Assembly: GCA_035656415.1 (NCBI GenBank)
Contig: DASRSM010000084.1
Coordinates: forward strand, 1 to 28,009
Source of the DNA: JAFAHZ01 sp035656415
GTDB taxonomy: Bacteria > Vulcanimicrobiota > Vulcanimicrobiia > Vulcanimicrobiales > Vulcanimicrobiaceae
Direction of reading: 5' to 3'
DNA: 28,009 nucleotides
A program made the translations under genes and the position numbers. How positions within the stretch are numbered: the first letter of the stretch is position 1; the number at the start of each line of letters is the position of its first letter. Below the pieces are notes generated by a model. It did no database searches. It had not been told where the DNA came from and was given only the letters and a program-made list of their open reading frames with translations. This document shows, in pieces, positions 1 to 7,161 of this stretch.

Positions 1-253
1 CGGGCGCTCGCGCGGTTACCGTTTGATCGCCCACGGGCACTTTGGTCAACGTAAACGCGCCATTGGGGTCGGCCGTTGTGGTGTACAGCGAACCGACCGA
101 AAGCAGTGCACTCGGAATCGGCCGGTTGGTCATCGCATCGAGGACGCGTCCGGTGATTTGGCCGTAGTCTTGCACGCCAACGACACCCGGCGTAGGCGAG
201 CACCCGTCACCCAAGGCGAACAAGAATATCATTCCGAGTACCACGTACCGCAT
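1..253 (-). CDS. Putative secreted protein with carboxypeptidase-regulatory-like domain (5' part, cut by window edge)
   Basis: Reading the minus strand from ATG 253-251 gives 84 open codons to the window edge. The N-terminus (MRYVVLGMIFLFALGDGCS) is a hydrophobic export signal with a Cys at residue 18; the residues before it (GDG) make only a poor lipobox, so lipidation is uncertain. From about residue 29 the pattern GQITGRVLDAMTNRPIPSA, then TTTADPNGAFTLTKVPVG, is typical of the carboxypeptidase-regulatory-like (CarboxypepD_reg) beta-sandwich found in cell-surface and secreted proteins. The rest lies outside the window, so its role cannot be assigned. It is divergent from the nuo operon with a 44-bp gap. 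TATACC at 266-261 ends 7 bases before the ATG, so the mRNA may be leaderless. Confidence 0.7.
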   Translation of the reverse strand, partial: MRYVVLGMIFLFALGDGCSPTPGVVGVQDYGQITGRVLDAMTNRPIPSALLSVGSLYTTTADPNGAFTLTKVPVGDQTVTARAP

Positions 254-297
254 ACCGCCAGGTATAGCGGAGCGGAGGCCAAAACCCTGTCTCCTGC
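254..297. promoter_or_regulatory. Divergent intergenic region upstream of nuoA
   Basis: This 44-bp gap separates the minus-strand secreted-protein gene from nuoA and must hold, or overlap, the promoters of both. TATAGC at 263-268 (+) and TATACC at 266-261 (-) are the only AT-rich hexamers; no convincing -35 box is visible for either. GGAGG at 274-278 lies about 19 bases before the nuoA ATG, too far for a normal Shine-Dalgarno. The assignment is positional inference. Confidence 0.3.
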
Positions 298-651
298 ATG
301 AGCCCGTATATTCCGGTCGCGATTTACCTCTGCGTCGCGCTAGCGGCGGCACTGTTGTTTTCCGTACTCCCCGGGCTTGTAGCGCGCCGCAAACCGAATC
401 CGCAAAAGCTTGAAGCGTACGAATGCGGTGTCGAACCGACGTCGGCCGTTTCGGGTCGTTTCCCGGTTCGGTTCTATCTCATCGCGATGCTGTTCGTCAT
501 TTTCGACGTCGAAGCGGCCTCGTTTTATCCGTGGGCCGTGCAGATGCACGCGCTGCGCGTTTTCGGATTGCTCGAAATGATCGTCTTCATCGTCGTGCTC
601 GCCATCGGCTACGCCTACGTCTGGAAAAAGGGTGGTTTCGTTTGGAGGTAG
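298..651 (+). CDS. nuoA: NADH-quinone oxidoreductase subunit A
   Basis: NuoA is a small membrane subunit of respiratory complex I, placed near the quinone cavity in the inner membrane. The 117-residue product has three hydrophobic segments (about 7-28, 60-80, 88-108) and both family hallmarks: YECGVEP in the first loop and FDVEAASFYPWA in the second membrane segment, where the acidic pair D/E is conserved. Length is normal. It is the first gene of the nuoA-N run. The ATG at 298 has no good Shine-Dalgarno, but no better in-frame start fits the family length. Its last 10 bases overlap the proposed nuoB start. Confidence 0.97.
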   Translation: MSPYIPVAIYLCVALAAALLFSVLPGLVARRKPNPQKLEAYECGVEPTSAVSGRFPVRFYLIAMLFVIFDVEAASFYPWAVQMHALRVFGLLEMIVFIVVLAIGYAYVWKKGGFVWR

Positions 652-1121
652 GACCCGGACAATTTCTTCTCGCGCGTCTCGACGACGTCGCGCGCTGGGC
701 GCAAAGCTCGTCGGTATGGCCTTTAACCATGGGCCTCGCGTGCTGTGCAATCGAGATGATGACCGTAACGTCGGCCGAATACGACATCGCGCGCTTGGGC
801 TCGGAAGTTTTTCGCAGCTCGCCGCGTCAGGCCGATCTCATGATCGTTTCCGGTCGCGTTGCGTGGAAGATGGCGCCCGTCGTCAAGCGCTTGTACGACC
901 AGATGGCCGACCCGAAATGGGTGATCTCGATGGGCGCTTGCGCGAGTTCGGGCGGGATCTTCGATAATTACGCCGTCGTTCAGGGCATCGACACGATCGT
1001 GCCCGTCGACGTGTACGTTCCCGGTTGCCCGCCGACGCCCGACGGTTTGCTCTACGCGGTCAACCTGATTCAGCAGCAGATCCGCGAAGGCGGACGCGGC
1101 GGAATCCTCGCGCGATCCTAA
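642..1121 (+). CDS. nuoB: NADH-quinone oxidoreductase subunit B (N2 iron-sulfur subunit)
   Basis: NuoB carries cluster N2, the last iron-sulfur centre before quinone, at the junction of the peripheral and membrane arms. The four ligands are visible: the tandem pair in GLACCAIEMM (C34, C35), GACASSGG (C100) and VPGCPPTPDG (C129). I choose TTG 642, giving 159 residues: AAAAGGGTGG at 626-635 supplies a Shine-Dalgarno 6 bases upstream, and the resulting LEVGPGQFLLARLDDVARWAQ N-terminus fits the family. The open frame extends further upstream but there overlies nuoA and is not NuoB-like. The first in-frame ATG (729) would leave only four residues before the CC pair. It overlaps nuoA by 10 bp. Confidence 0.93.
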   Translation: MEVGPGQFLLARLDDVARWAQSSSVWPLTMGLACCAIEMMTVTSAEYDIARLGSEVFRSSPRQADLMIVSGRVAWKMAPVVKRLYDQMADPKWVISMGACASSGGIFDNYAVVQGIDTIVPVDVYVPGCPPTPDGLLYAVNLIQQQIREGGRGGILARS

Positions 1122-1135
1122 GGTAGCTTTACACG

Positions 1136-1741
1136 ATGCCAAGCACGCAAACGCCGCCGCTCGCCGGCGCCGCAATCGATCCACCAAGCCTTCGACCGCA
1201 AATTGACGATGCGATCGTCGAGCGCGTGGAGCCTTCGGCTCTGCGCGACCGCCTGACCGTACTTAAAGCGGAAGGCTATACGATGCTCCTCGACTTAGGA
1301 GCCGTCGACTACCCGGAGCGCAGGCCGCGCTTCGACGTCGTCTATCATCTGCTCAAGATGCCGTCGCGCGCCGCGAGCGTCTCCGAAGTCGGTAAACCGC
1401 AGCGCCTGCGCGTGCTGTGCGGCGTCGACGGTCCGAATCCGCAGTTGCCCACCTCGATGGATCTGTGGAAGTCGGCCGATTGGGCCGAGCGCGAAGTGTT
1501 CGATCTCTTCGGCATCGGGTTCGAAGGTCACCGCGACCTGCGGCGCATCCAGCTGCCGTACGATTGGGAAGGCCACCCGCTGCGCAAGGACTATCCGACG
1601 CGCGGATCCGCGCGCGAGCGTTCGCCGCGTCCGGCGTTCGCTAATAAAATGAACGTACAGGCGGGCACGCCACCCTCGGGCCGCACCCTCGAAGCTTTGC
1701 AAGAACAGATCAAGCGCGCCCGCGAGGCCGACGCCAAATGA
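1136..1741 (+). CDS. nuoC: NADH-quinone oxidoreductase subunit C (30 kDa)
   Basis: NuoC is a cofactor-free subunit of the complex I connecting module. The 201-residue protein shows the 30-kDa signature from about residue 118: EREVFDLFGIGFEGHRDLRR, followed by IQLPYDWEGHPLRKDYP. AAGGTAG at 1120-1126 is a plausible Shine-Dalgarno 9 bases before the ATG. NuoC and NuoD are separate proteins here, not fused as in E. coli. The TGA stop overlaps the nuoD start as ATGA, which suggests translational coupling. The C-terminal ~45 residues after the signature are charged and variable. Confidence 0.96.
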   Translation: MPSTQTPPLAGAAIDPPSLRPQIDDAIVERVEPSALRDRLTVLKAEGYTMLLDLGAVDYPERRPRFDVVYHLLKMPSRAASVSEVGKPQRLRVLCGVDGPNPQLPTSMDLWKSADWAEREVFDLFGIGFEGHRDLRRIQLPYDWEGHPLRKDYPTRGSARERSPRPAFANKMNVQAGTPPSGRTLEALQEQIKRAREADAK

Positions 1742-2958
1742 GCATGTCGACGCAGCCGCTGACCCCCGAAATCGTCAGCCAAGAAGGCAACGCGATGGTG
1801 CTTTCGATGGGTCCGCAACACCCGTCGACGCACGGCGTGCTGCAGATCATGCTCGAAATCGAAGGCGAAAGCGTCGTCAAGGCCGAGCCCGAAATCGGCT
1901 ATCTGCATACGGGAATCGAGAAAACGGCCGAGAGCTTGTTCTGGTCGCAAGCGCAGACGGTCATCGAGCGCATGGACTATCTCGCGCCGTCGTCCAACGC
2001 ACTGTGTTACGCGCTCGCCGTCGAGAAGCTGCTGGGCCTTACCGATCGCATCCCGGAGCGGGCGCAAATCGTTCGCGTGCTTCTCATGGAGCTCACGCGT
2101 ATCGCTTCGCACTGCGTGTGGCTGGGCACGCACGGAATCGATCTGGGCGCTATTTCGGTGTTTTTCTACTGCTTCGACTTGCGCGAGAACGTGCTCGACA
2201 TGCAAGAGTCGAGCGGCGGCGCGCGCATGCATCCGAACTACGTGCGCGTCGGCGGCCTCAACGGGGATCTCCCGGACGGTTATCTCGGCCAGCTCGACGC
2301 GTTCATCGAAAAGCTTCCCGGACGCATACGCGAGCTGCGCGGCTTGCTGCAGGCCAATCCGATTTTCCAAGACCGTACGATCGACGTCGGCACGCTTTCG
2401 ATCGCGGAAGCGCTCGAGTGGGGCGTCACGGGGCCGAGCCTGCGCGGCAGCGGCGTAGCGTACGACGTGCGTAAGGCGTTTCCGTACAGCGGCTACGATA
2501 CGTACGAGTTCGACGTTCCCACGCGCACCGAAGGCGACGCGTACGCGCGGTTCTTGGTGCGTCTCGACGAGATGGAAGAGTCCCTTCGCATCATCCAGCA
2601 AACGCGCAAACGTTTGGAGAAGCCGGGTTCCGTGCTGCTCGACGATCCTAAGATCGTCGCGCCGCCGAAAGAAACGATCGCGCTGTCGATGGAAGCGCTG
2701 ATCCATCACTTCAAGATCATCAGCGAGGGTTTCCGCGTGCCGCCGGGCGACGTTTATCAAGCGGTCGAGGGTCCGCGCGGCGAGCTTGGTTACTACATCG
2801 TGTCCAACGGCGAGAACCGTCCGTACCGCGTTCGCACCCGCCCACCGAGCCTGTACAATCTGCAAGCGCTCAAAGGCATCGCTCCCGGCAACCTCATCGC
2901 CGACCTGGTCGTGATGATCGGGAGCTTGGATCCGGTGTTCGGCGAGGTCGACCGATGA
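1738..2958 (+). CDS. nuoD: NADH-quinone oxidoreductase subunit D (49 kDa)
   Basis: NuoD forms, with NuoB and NuoH, the quinone-binding site of complex I. The 406-residue product has GPQHPSTHGVLQIMLEIEGE (25-44), the 49-kDa signature LHTGIEKTAESLF (56-68), and the C-terminal block RVRTRPPSLYNLQAL. Length matches the family. ATG 1738 overlaps the nuoC stop; a second in-frame ATG at 1744 is possible. The stop (TGA 2956-2958) lies in an ATGA quartet where nuoE might have begun, but the next 192 bp hold a palindromic element instead. Confidence 0.97.
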   Translation: MSMSTQPLTPEIVSQEGNAMVLSMGPQHPSTHGVLQIMLEIEGESVVKAEPEIGYLHTGIEKTAESLFWSQAQTVIERMDYLAPSSNALCYALAVEKLLGLTDRIPERAQIVRVLLMELTRIASHCVWLGTHGIDLGAISVFFYCFDLRENVLDMQESSGGARMHPNYVRVGGLNGDLPDGYLGQLDAFIEKLPGRIRELRGLLQANPIFQDRTIDVGTLSIAEALEWGVTGPSLRGSGVAYDVRKAFPYSGYDTYEFDVPTRTEGDAYARFLVRLDEMEESLRIIQQTRKRLEKPGSVLLDDPKIVAPPKETIALSMEALIHHFKIISEGFRVPPGDVYQAVEGPRGELGYYIVSNGENRPYRVRTRPPSLYNLQALKGIAPGNLIADLVVMIGSLDPVFGEVDR

Positions 2959-3150
2959 CGTTGCGCTGCTCGTCGATGCAACGTACCGGTGCGGGGACGC
3001 GCGCTTTTTCGCATCGTGCGAAAAAGCTGCTCGCTTCGTGCTCGCTCTCGCCATCCGTGGCTCCGCTCCCTCAGACGCCCCGCGCCGGTACGTTGTATCT
3101 CCTCGCTGGCGCATCATCGAGTGAGGGATTGGTTGATAGAGATCGTCGCA
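2955..3150 (+). other. nuoD-nuoE spacer, the only long gap in the nuo run
   Basis: All other nuo junctions overlap or are 14 bp or less; this one is 192 bp. ATGA at 2955-2958 overlaps the nuoD stop exactly as at other junctions here, but the frame it opens (67 codons, ending 3158) has no recognisable content and reads through the palindromic element. My reading is that the element entered at or near an original coupled nuoD/nuoE junction. Outer complementary segments CGATGA (2953-2958) with TCATCG (3114-3119), and TGCGC (2962-2966) with GCGCA (3109-3113), extend the potential fold beyond the main arms. Confidence 0.6.
2975..3099. repeat. Palindromic, MITE-like or structured RNA element with 22-bp inverted arms
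   Basis: The arms 2975-2996 and 3078-3099 are inverted copies; 20 of 22 positions are Watson-Crick and the two exceptions (2978/3096 and 2990/3084) are G-T, which would pair as G-U in RNA. Inside is a second perfect hairpin, 3003-3013 with 3017-3027 around a TCG loop (GCTTTTTCGCA / TGCGAAAAAGC). The remainder contains TGCTCGCT twice (3028-3035, 3039-3046). There is no T-run after either hairpin, so it does not look like an ordinary terminator. No clear target-site duplication is seen. It could be a non-autonomous mobile element, an mRNA processing site or a small RNA; the sequence does not decide. Confidence 0.75.
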
Positions 3151-3930
3151 ATGACTGAGCGAGAGCAAAACTTTCCGGCGCTGCTGGATCGGCTTAAGCC
3201 GGAATGCGAGCGGATTATCGCGCAATACGAGCAAAAGCGCTCGGCTCTGCTGCCGCTGATGCACGTGTTTCAGCAGCACGAGGGCTTCGTCAGCCCGCAG
3301 GCGATGCGCGCTGCCGCCGAGATGCTCGATCTCACGCACGCCGAGGTCGAGGGAACGATTTCGTTTTACACGCTGCTCTTCCGCAAGCCGGTCGGCAAAT
3401 ACGTGCTGCAAGTGTGCCGCGGTTTGGCGTGCTCGATCAACGGCGCCGAAGAGATCATGGCGTACTTCCGCGAGAAGCTCGGCATCGTACATTCGCAGAC
3501 GACGCCCGACGGAACGTTTTCGTACGAAGAAGTCGAGTGTCTGGCCGCGTGCGACAAGCCGACGTGCATGCAGGTCAATCTCGAGTTCGTGGTCAGCCTG
3601 ACGCCGCAAAAGATCGACGAGATGCTCGCCGCGATGCGTGCCGGCACGTACGAAACGGCGCCGATGCTGCAAACCGAGACGCCGGCAGCGACCTGGACGT
3701 TCCAGCAGGACGCTCAAGTCGCGACCGGACGCAAATCCGCGGGCGCGGTCGGGGTGCCGAATCCGAATAACGCCGGCGGCGTCGGCGACGCAAGCGGCAT
3801 CATCATGCTCGATCGCATCGTCAACGGCGACGTCACGTTTTTCGAGCGCACGCGCGAGCGCGCCGTGCGCGATTCGCGCGCAGTAACCGAAGTCGTCGAA
3901 AATAACGGGAGCAGCAATGCCGGTCACTAA
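3151..3930 (+). CDS. nuoE: NADH-quinone oxidoreductase subunit E (24 kDa) with long C-terminal extension
   Basis: NuoE carries 2Fe-2S cluster N1a in the NADH-dehydrogenase module. Ligands are visible as VCRGLAC (C89, C94) and ECLAAC (C130, C134) in the thioredoxin-like domain; the N-terminal helical part contains LMHVFQQHEGFVSPQAM. The usual family ends near residue 165; here about 90 more residues follow, Gly/Ala/Asn-rich (NPNNAGGVGDASG) and ending in a charged stretch. I chose ATG 3151 because the protein becomes NuoE-like there. The frame is open upstream through the palindromic element, and GTG 3121 or TTG 3133 are possible. No strong Shine-Dalgarno precedes 3151. It overlaps nuoF by 14 bp. 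Confidence 0.92.
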   Translation: MTEREQNFPALLDRLKPECERIIAQYEQKRSALLPLMHVFQQHEGFVSPQAMRAAAEMLDLTHAEVEGTISFYTLLFRKPVGKYVLQVCRGLACSINGAEEIMAYFREKLGIVHSQTTPDGTFSYEEVECLAACDKPTCMQVNLEFVVSLTPQKIDEMLAAMRAGTYETAPMLQTETPAATWTFQQDAQVATGRKSAGAVGVPNPNNAGGVGDASGIIMLDRIVNGDVTFFERTRERAVRDSRAVTEVVENNGSSNAGH

Positions 3931-5179
3931 GGTGTTAACGGCCGGAATCGGCGAAGCGAACCTGCGAGACGTCAACGTGTATCGCGAACGCGGCGGTTAC
4001 AAGCAGTGGGAACGCGCGGTACGCTCGATGTCGCCGGCCGAAGTCATGGATCTGGCGGATAAATCCGGATTACGCGGACGCGGCGGCGCCGGTTTCCCGA
4101 CCGGACGCAAGTGGCAGTTCCTTCCAAAGGACAAAGAGCTGCGCTATCTCGTCTGTAACTGCGACGAGGCCGAGCCCGGCACGTTCAAGGATCACATGCT
4201 GCTCGAAGAGGCGCCGCACTTGATCCTCGAGGGAATGTTGCTCGGCGCATTCGGCATCGGATGCCACCACGCGTTCATCTACATTCGCGGCGAGTTCAAA
4301 CGCGGCTATCAAATCTTCTGCGCGGCGCTGGAAGAAGCGTGCAAGGCCGGTTACGTCGGCAAAAACATCTTCGGCACCGGTTACGATTTGGAAGTGACGG
4401 TGCATCGCGGTGCCGGCGCGTATATTTGTGGCGAAGAGACGGGATTGCTCAACTCGCTCGAAGGCAAGCGCGGCGAACCGCGCCTGAAACCGCCGTTTCC
4501 CGCCATCGAAGGATTGTACGGTGCGCCGACCGTCGTCAACAACGTCGAGACGCTTGCGTATCTCGTACCGATTTTGGAGAAGGGTCCGGAGTGGTTCTCC
4601 GCCGTGGGTACCGAGCGCAGCAAAGGCTACAAGATCGTTTCGATTTCGGGCCACGTTCAGAATCCCGGCAACTACGAAGTTCCGCTCGGAACGACGGTGC
4701 GCGAGCTTATCGAGCTCGCGGGCGGTTTGCGTCCCGGGCGCAAGCTGATGGCGGTACAGCCGGGCGGCGGTTCGGCGGCGTGCATCTTCGAAGAGCATCT
4801 CGATCTGCCGTACGACTACGAGAGCATGGCCAAAGCCGGTTCGATGCTGGGCTCGGGGGCGTTCGTCGTGTTCGACGACACGACCGATTTCGTCAAGGCC
4901 GCGCACAATCTCGTGCGCTTCTTCGCACACGAGTCGTGCGGTCAGTGCACGCCGTGCCGCGAGGGTAGTCACTGGATGGAACGCGTGCTCGAACGGTTGG
5001 TCCACAATAAAGGCGTTCCCGGCGATCTCGACATGCTCGATCGCGTCTCGGGAACGATAACGGGATTGAATCTCTGCGCGCTGGGCGATTCGATCGAGCC
5101 GTTTTTGAAATCGGTGCTGCGCCGCTTCCGTGACAAGTTCGAAGAGCGCGTCCTGCGTGAGGAGACGATGAACGTCTAA
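3917..5179 (+). CDS. nuoF: NADH-quinone oxidoreductase subunit F (NADH/FMN-binding, 51 kDa)
   Basis: NuoF binds NADH and FMN and holds cluster N3, the entry point for electrons into complex I. The 420-residue protein has the glycine-rich FMN/NADH segment GLRGRGGAGFPTGRKW (51-66), the first 51-kDa signature GAGAYICGEETGLLNS (165-180), the second signature ESCGQCTPCREG with N3 ligands C341, C344, C347, and the distal ligand in NLCALGD (C387). GGGAG just upstream of ATG 3917 lies inside the nuoE end. Its presence with nuoE and nuoG means this is the NADH-using 14-subunit enzyme, not the 11-subunit form. Confidence 0.98.
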   Translation: MPVTKVLTAGIGEANLRDVNVYRERGGYKQWERAVRSMSPAEVMDLADKSGLRGRGGAGFPTGRKWQFLPKDKELRYLVCNCDEAEPGTFKDHMLLEEAPHLILEGMLLGAFGIGCHHAFIYIRGEFKRGYQIFCAALEEACKAGYVGKNIFGTGYDLEVTVHRGAGAYICGEETGLLNSLEGKRGEPRLKPPFPAIEGLYGAPTVVNNVETLAYLVPILEKGPEWFSAVGTERSKGYKIVSISGHVQNPGNYEVPLGTTVRELIELAGGLRPGRKLMAVQPGGGSAACIFEEHLDLPYDYESMAKAGSMLGSGAFVVFDDTTDFVKAAHNLVRFFAHESCGQCTPCREGSHWMERVLERLVHNKGVPGDLDMLDRVSGTITGLNLCALGDSIEPFLKSVLRRFRDKFEERVLREETMNV

Positions 5180-7161
5180 TGGCCGATCTCGTTAACCTCA
5201 CGATCGACGGCATTCCCGTCAGCGTTCCGAAAGGGACGCTGCTCGTCGAAGCCGCTAAGACCGTCAAACAAGAAATTCCGGTCTACTGCTACCACACCAA
5301 GCTCGGACCGGCCGGACTTTGCCGCGTGTGCCTCGTCGAAATCGAAGGCATGCCGAAGCTGCAAATCGCGTGCAATACGGTCGTCGGCGAAGGCATGGTC
5401 GTGAAGACGCAAACGGACAAGGCGGATGCCGGCCGCGCGATGGTGATCGAGCTCCTGCTCGTCAATCATCCGTTGGACTGTCCGATCTGCGATAAGGGCG
5501 GCGAGTGCGATTTGCAAGATTTTGCGATGGCCTACGCGCGTTCGAGTTCCGACGTCGCCGATCCGAAGGTTCCCAAACCTAAGGCGGTCGATCTCGGCCC
5601 GACGATCGTGCTCGACGAAGAGCGCTGCATCGTTTGTCAGCGCTGCGTTCGCTTCGACGACATCATTGCCGGCGAGAAGCAGCTCGTCGTGAAGGATCGC
5701 GGCGCGCGCGATATCATCGCGACGGCAACCGGCGAACCGTACCATCACAACTTTACCGGAAACGTGACGGAGCTTTGCCCGGTCGGCGCGCTCACGTCGA
5801 AAACCTACCGCTTCAAATCGCGTCCGTGGGATCTCAACCGGACGCAGACGTCGTGTACGCAGTGCGCGGTCGGCTGCCAGCAGTTCGCCGACGTCCGCTA
5901 CGGCACGCTCTTGCGGACGATGTCGGTCGAAACGGACGACGATATTTCCGATACGTGGCTGTGCGATCGCGGCCGGTATAACATCGGCTTCTACTCGTCG
6001 CCCGAGCGCGTCACGCAGCCGCTTTACAAGAAGGGCGGCACGTTCGTGCAGGTCGACTGGACGGACGCCATCGAGTTGTGGGCAAAAGCGATTCGCGACG
6101 CGCTGCACGACGGTGGTCCGTCGGGCGTCGGCGCGATCGGCGGCGGCCGCTTGACGAACGAAGAAGCGTACCTGCTTCAGCACGCGTTCCGCGGCGCGGG
6201 CGTCGCGAACTTGGATTGGCGCGCGGGGCATCAACGCCAAGCGACGCCGGGTGCGAAATCCGGCCGCTTAGCGGATATCGAGAACGCGCAGGCGATCGTG
6301 GTTGCCGGGCAATCGCCCGAAGAACTCGCGCCGGTGATGTGGCTGCGCGTGCTGAAAGCGCTGCGTAAGGGTGCGAAGCTGATTCACGAACGAGAAGCCT
6401 CGGCTGCGCTTCGGCAAGCCCAGGGTGACACGATGCAGAGCGTCGCGTTAATTTGGGACGGCATCGATTTGGCCGCCGGCAAAACCTTTGCCGACGCGTT
6501 TGCCGGCGTGGCCGCACTGTCGACGTTTATTGCGAGCGAGCAGGGCAACGCGCGCGGCGCGGAAGCGATGGGAATGTTGCCCGGCAGCGGTCCCGGTTTT
6601 GCGAGCATCTCGAACGCGGGACGCGACGGCTGGGGTATGTTCGAGGACGCACGTAACGGCAAACTCGCCGTGTTGTCGATTTTCGGAGCGAATCCGGTAC
6701 GCAACTCGTCGGTTTCCGATGCGATGAACGCGGCACTTGGAAGCGTTCCGTTCTTGGTGGTGAGCGATCTGTTCATGACCGAGACGGCGAGTCACGCGAC
6801 GCTCGTGCTTCCCGCGAAGGGCGCGCTCGAAAAGAGCGGCACGACGACCAACCTCGCCGGCGATCTGCTGCCGGTGAATCAGGCATTGCAGCCGCCCGAC
6901 GGCGTGCGCTCCGATCTCGAGATGCTCTTCGACCTGTGCGACGCGCTCGGCGTCGATCTGCCGGCGCCCGATGCGCTCGACGCGGCGGTAATCTCGGCCG
7001 CGGCCAAAGTGCCGGACTTTGCATTGGGCGACGCGCTCTTTAAAACCGTGGCGTGCGAAGAACGGCAGCCGGAGCATCGTCCGATTCTTTCGGGCGGCGG
7101 AACGTGGCAGCACGATCCCACGATGGCGCCGCTGTCCGCTGGGAACGGAGTACTCGTTTGA
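5179..7161 (+). CDS. nuoG: NADH-quinone oxidoreductase subunit G (iron-sulfur chain subunit)
   Basis: NuoG conducts electrons from the flavin module toward NuoI. Visible sites: 2Fe-2S ligands C37, C48, C51, C65; the His-Cys cluster site H97/C101/C104/C110 (HPLDCPICDKGGECDLQD); a further 4Fe-4S site EERCIVCQRC plus ELCPVGAL; and CTQCAVGC followed about 28 residues on by LCDRG, the extra N7 site present only in some bacteria. The C-terminal half is a molybdopterin-oxidoreductase-like domain that in complex I has no molybdenum. The start overlaps the nuoF stop (TAATG). At 660 residues it is on the short side. Residues 410-418 (ALRQAQGDT) come from a dispersed repeat inside the gene. Confidence 0.97.
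   Translation: MADLVNLTIDGIPVSVPKGTLLVEAAKTVKQEIPVYCYHTKLGPAGLCRVCLVEIEGMPKLQIACNTVVGEGMVVKTQTDKADAGRAMVIELLLVNHPLDCPICDKGGECDLQDFAMAYARSSSDVADPKVPKPKAVDLGPTIVLDEERCIVCQRCVRFDDIIAGEKQLVVKDRGARDIIATATGEPYHHNFTGNVTELCPVGALTSKTYRFKSRPWDLNRTQTSCTQCAVGCQQFADVRYGTLLRTMSVETDDDISDTWLCDRGRYNIGFYSSPERVTQPLYKKGGTFVQVDWTDAIELWAKAIRDALHDGGPSGVGAIGGGRLTNEEAYLLQHAFRGAGVANLDWRAGHQRQATPGAKSGRLADIENAQAIVVAGQSPEELAPVMWLRVLKALRKGAKLIHEREASAALRQAQGDTMQSVALIWDGIDLAAGKTFADAFAGVAALSTFIASEQGNARGAEAMGMLPGSGPGFASISNAGRDGWGMFEDARNGKLAVLSIFGANPVRNSSVSDAMNAALGSVPFLVVSDLFMTETASHATLVLPAKGALEKSGTTTNLAGDLLPVNQALQPPDGVRSDLEMLFDLCDALGVDLPAPDALDAAVISAAAKVPDFALGDALFKTVACEERQPEHRPILSGGGTWQHDPTMAPLSAGNGVLV
6407..6430 (+). repeat. 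Dispersed repeat copy inside nuoG
   Basis: The segment CTTCGGCAAGCCCAGGGTGA, with flanks, matches the repeat seen in nuoI and the pucR-like gene (consensus core CCCTTCGACAAGCTCAGGG followed by TGACA). It is translated as ALRQAQGD and keeps the nuoG frame open. Confidence 0.75.

Noticed and set aside
207..225. GTCACCCAAGGCGAACAAG in the left-edge gene as another repeat copy
   Set aside because: Only part of the repeat matches and the CCCTGAG core is absent; probably chance.
340..750. Long antisense open frames over nuo genes, e.g. across nuoA/nuoB and 1591-3975 on the minus strand (794 codons)
   Set aside because: They are shadows of high-GC codon bias; the translations are Arg-rich, have no domain, and lie opposite unmistakable nuo genes.
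3003..3027. Perfect 11-bp hairpin as an intrinsic terminator inside the nuo operon
   Set aside because: No T-run follows, and a terminator here would cut off ten downstream subunits; kept as part of the structured element.
2955..3158. 67-codon frame starting at the ATGA that overlaps the nuoD stop
   Set aside because: It runs through the palindromic element and has no recognisable content; treated as spacer rather than gene.
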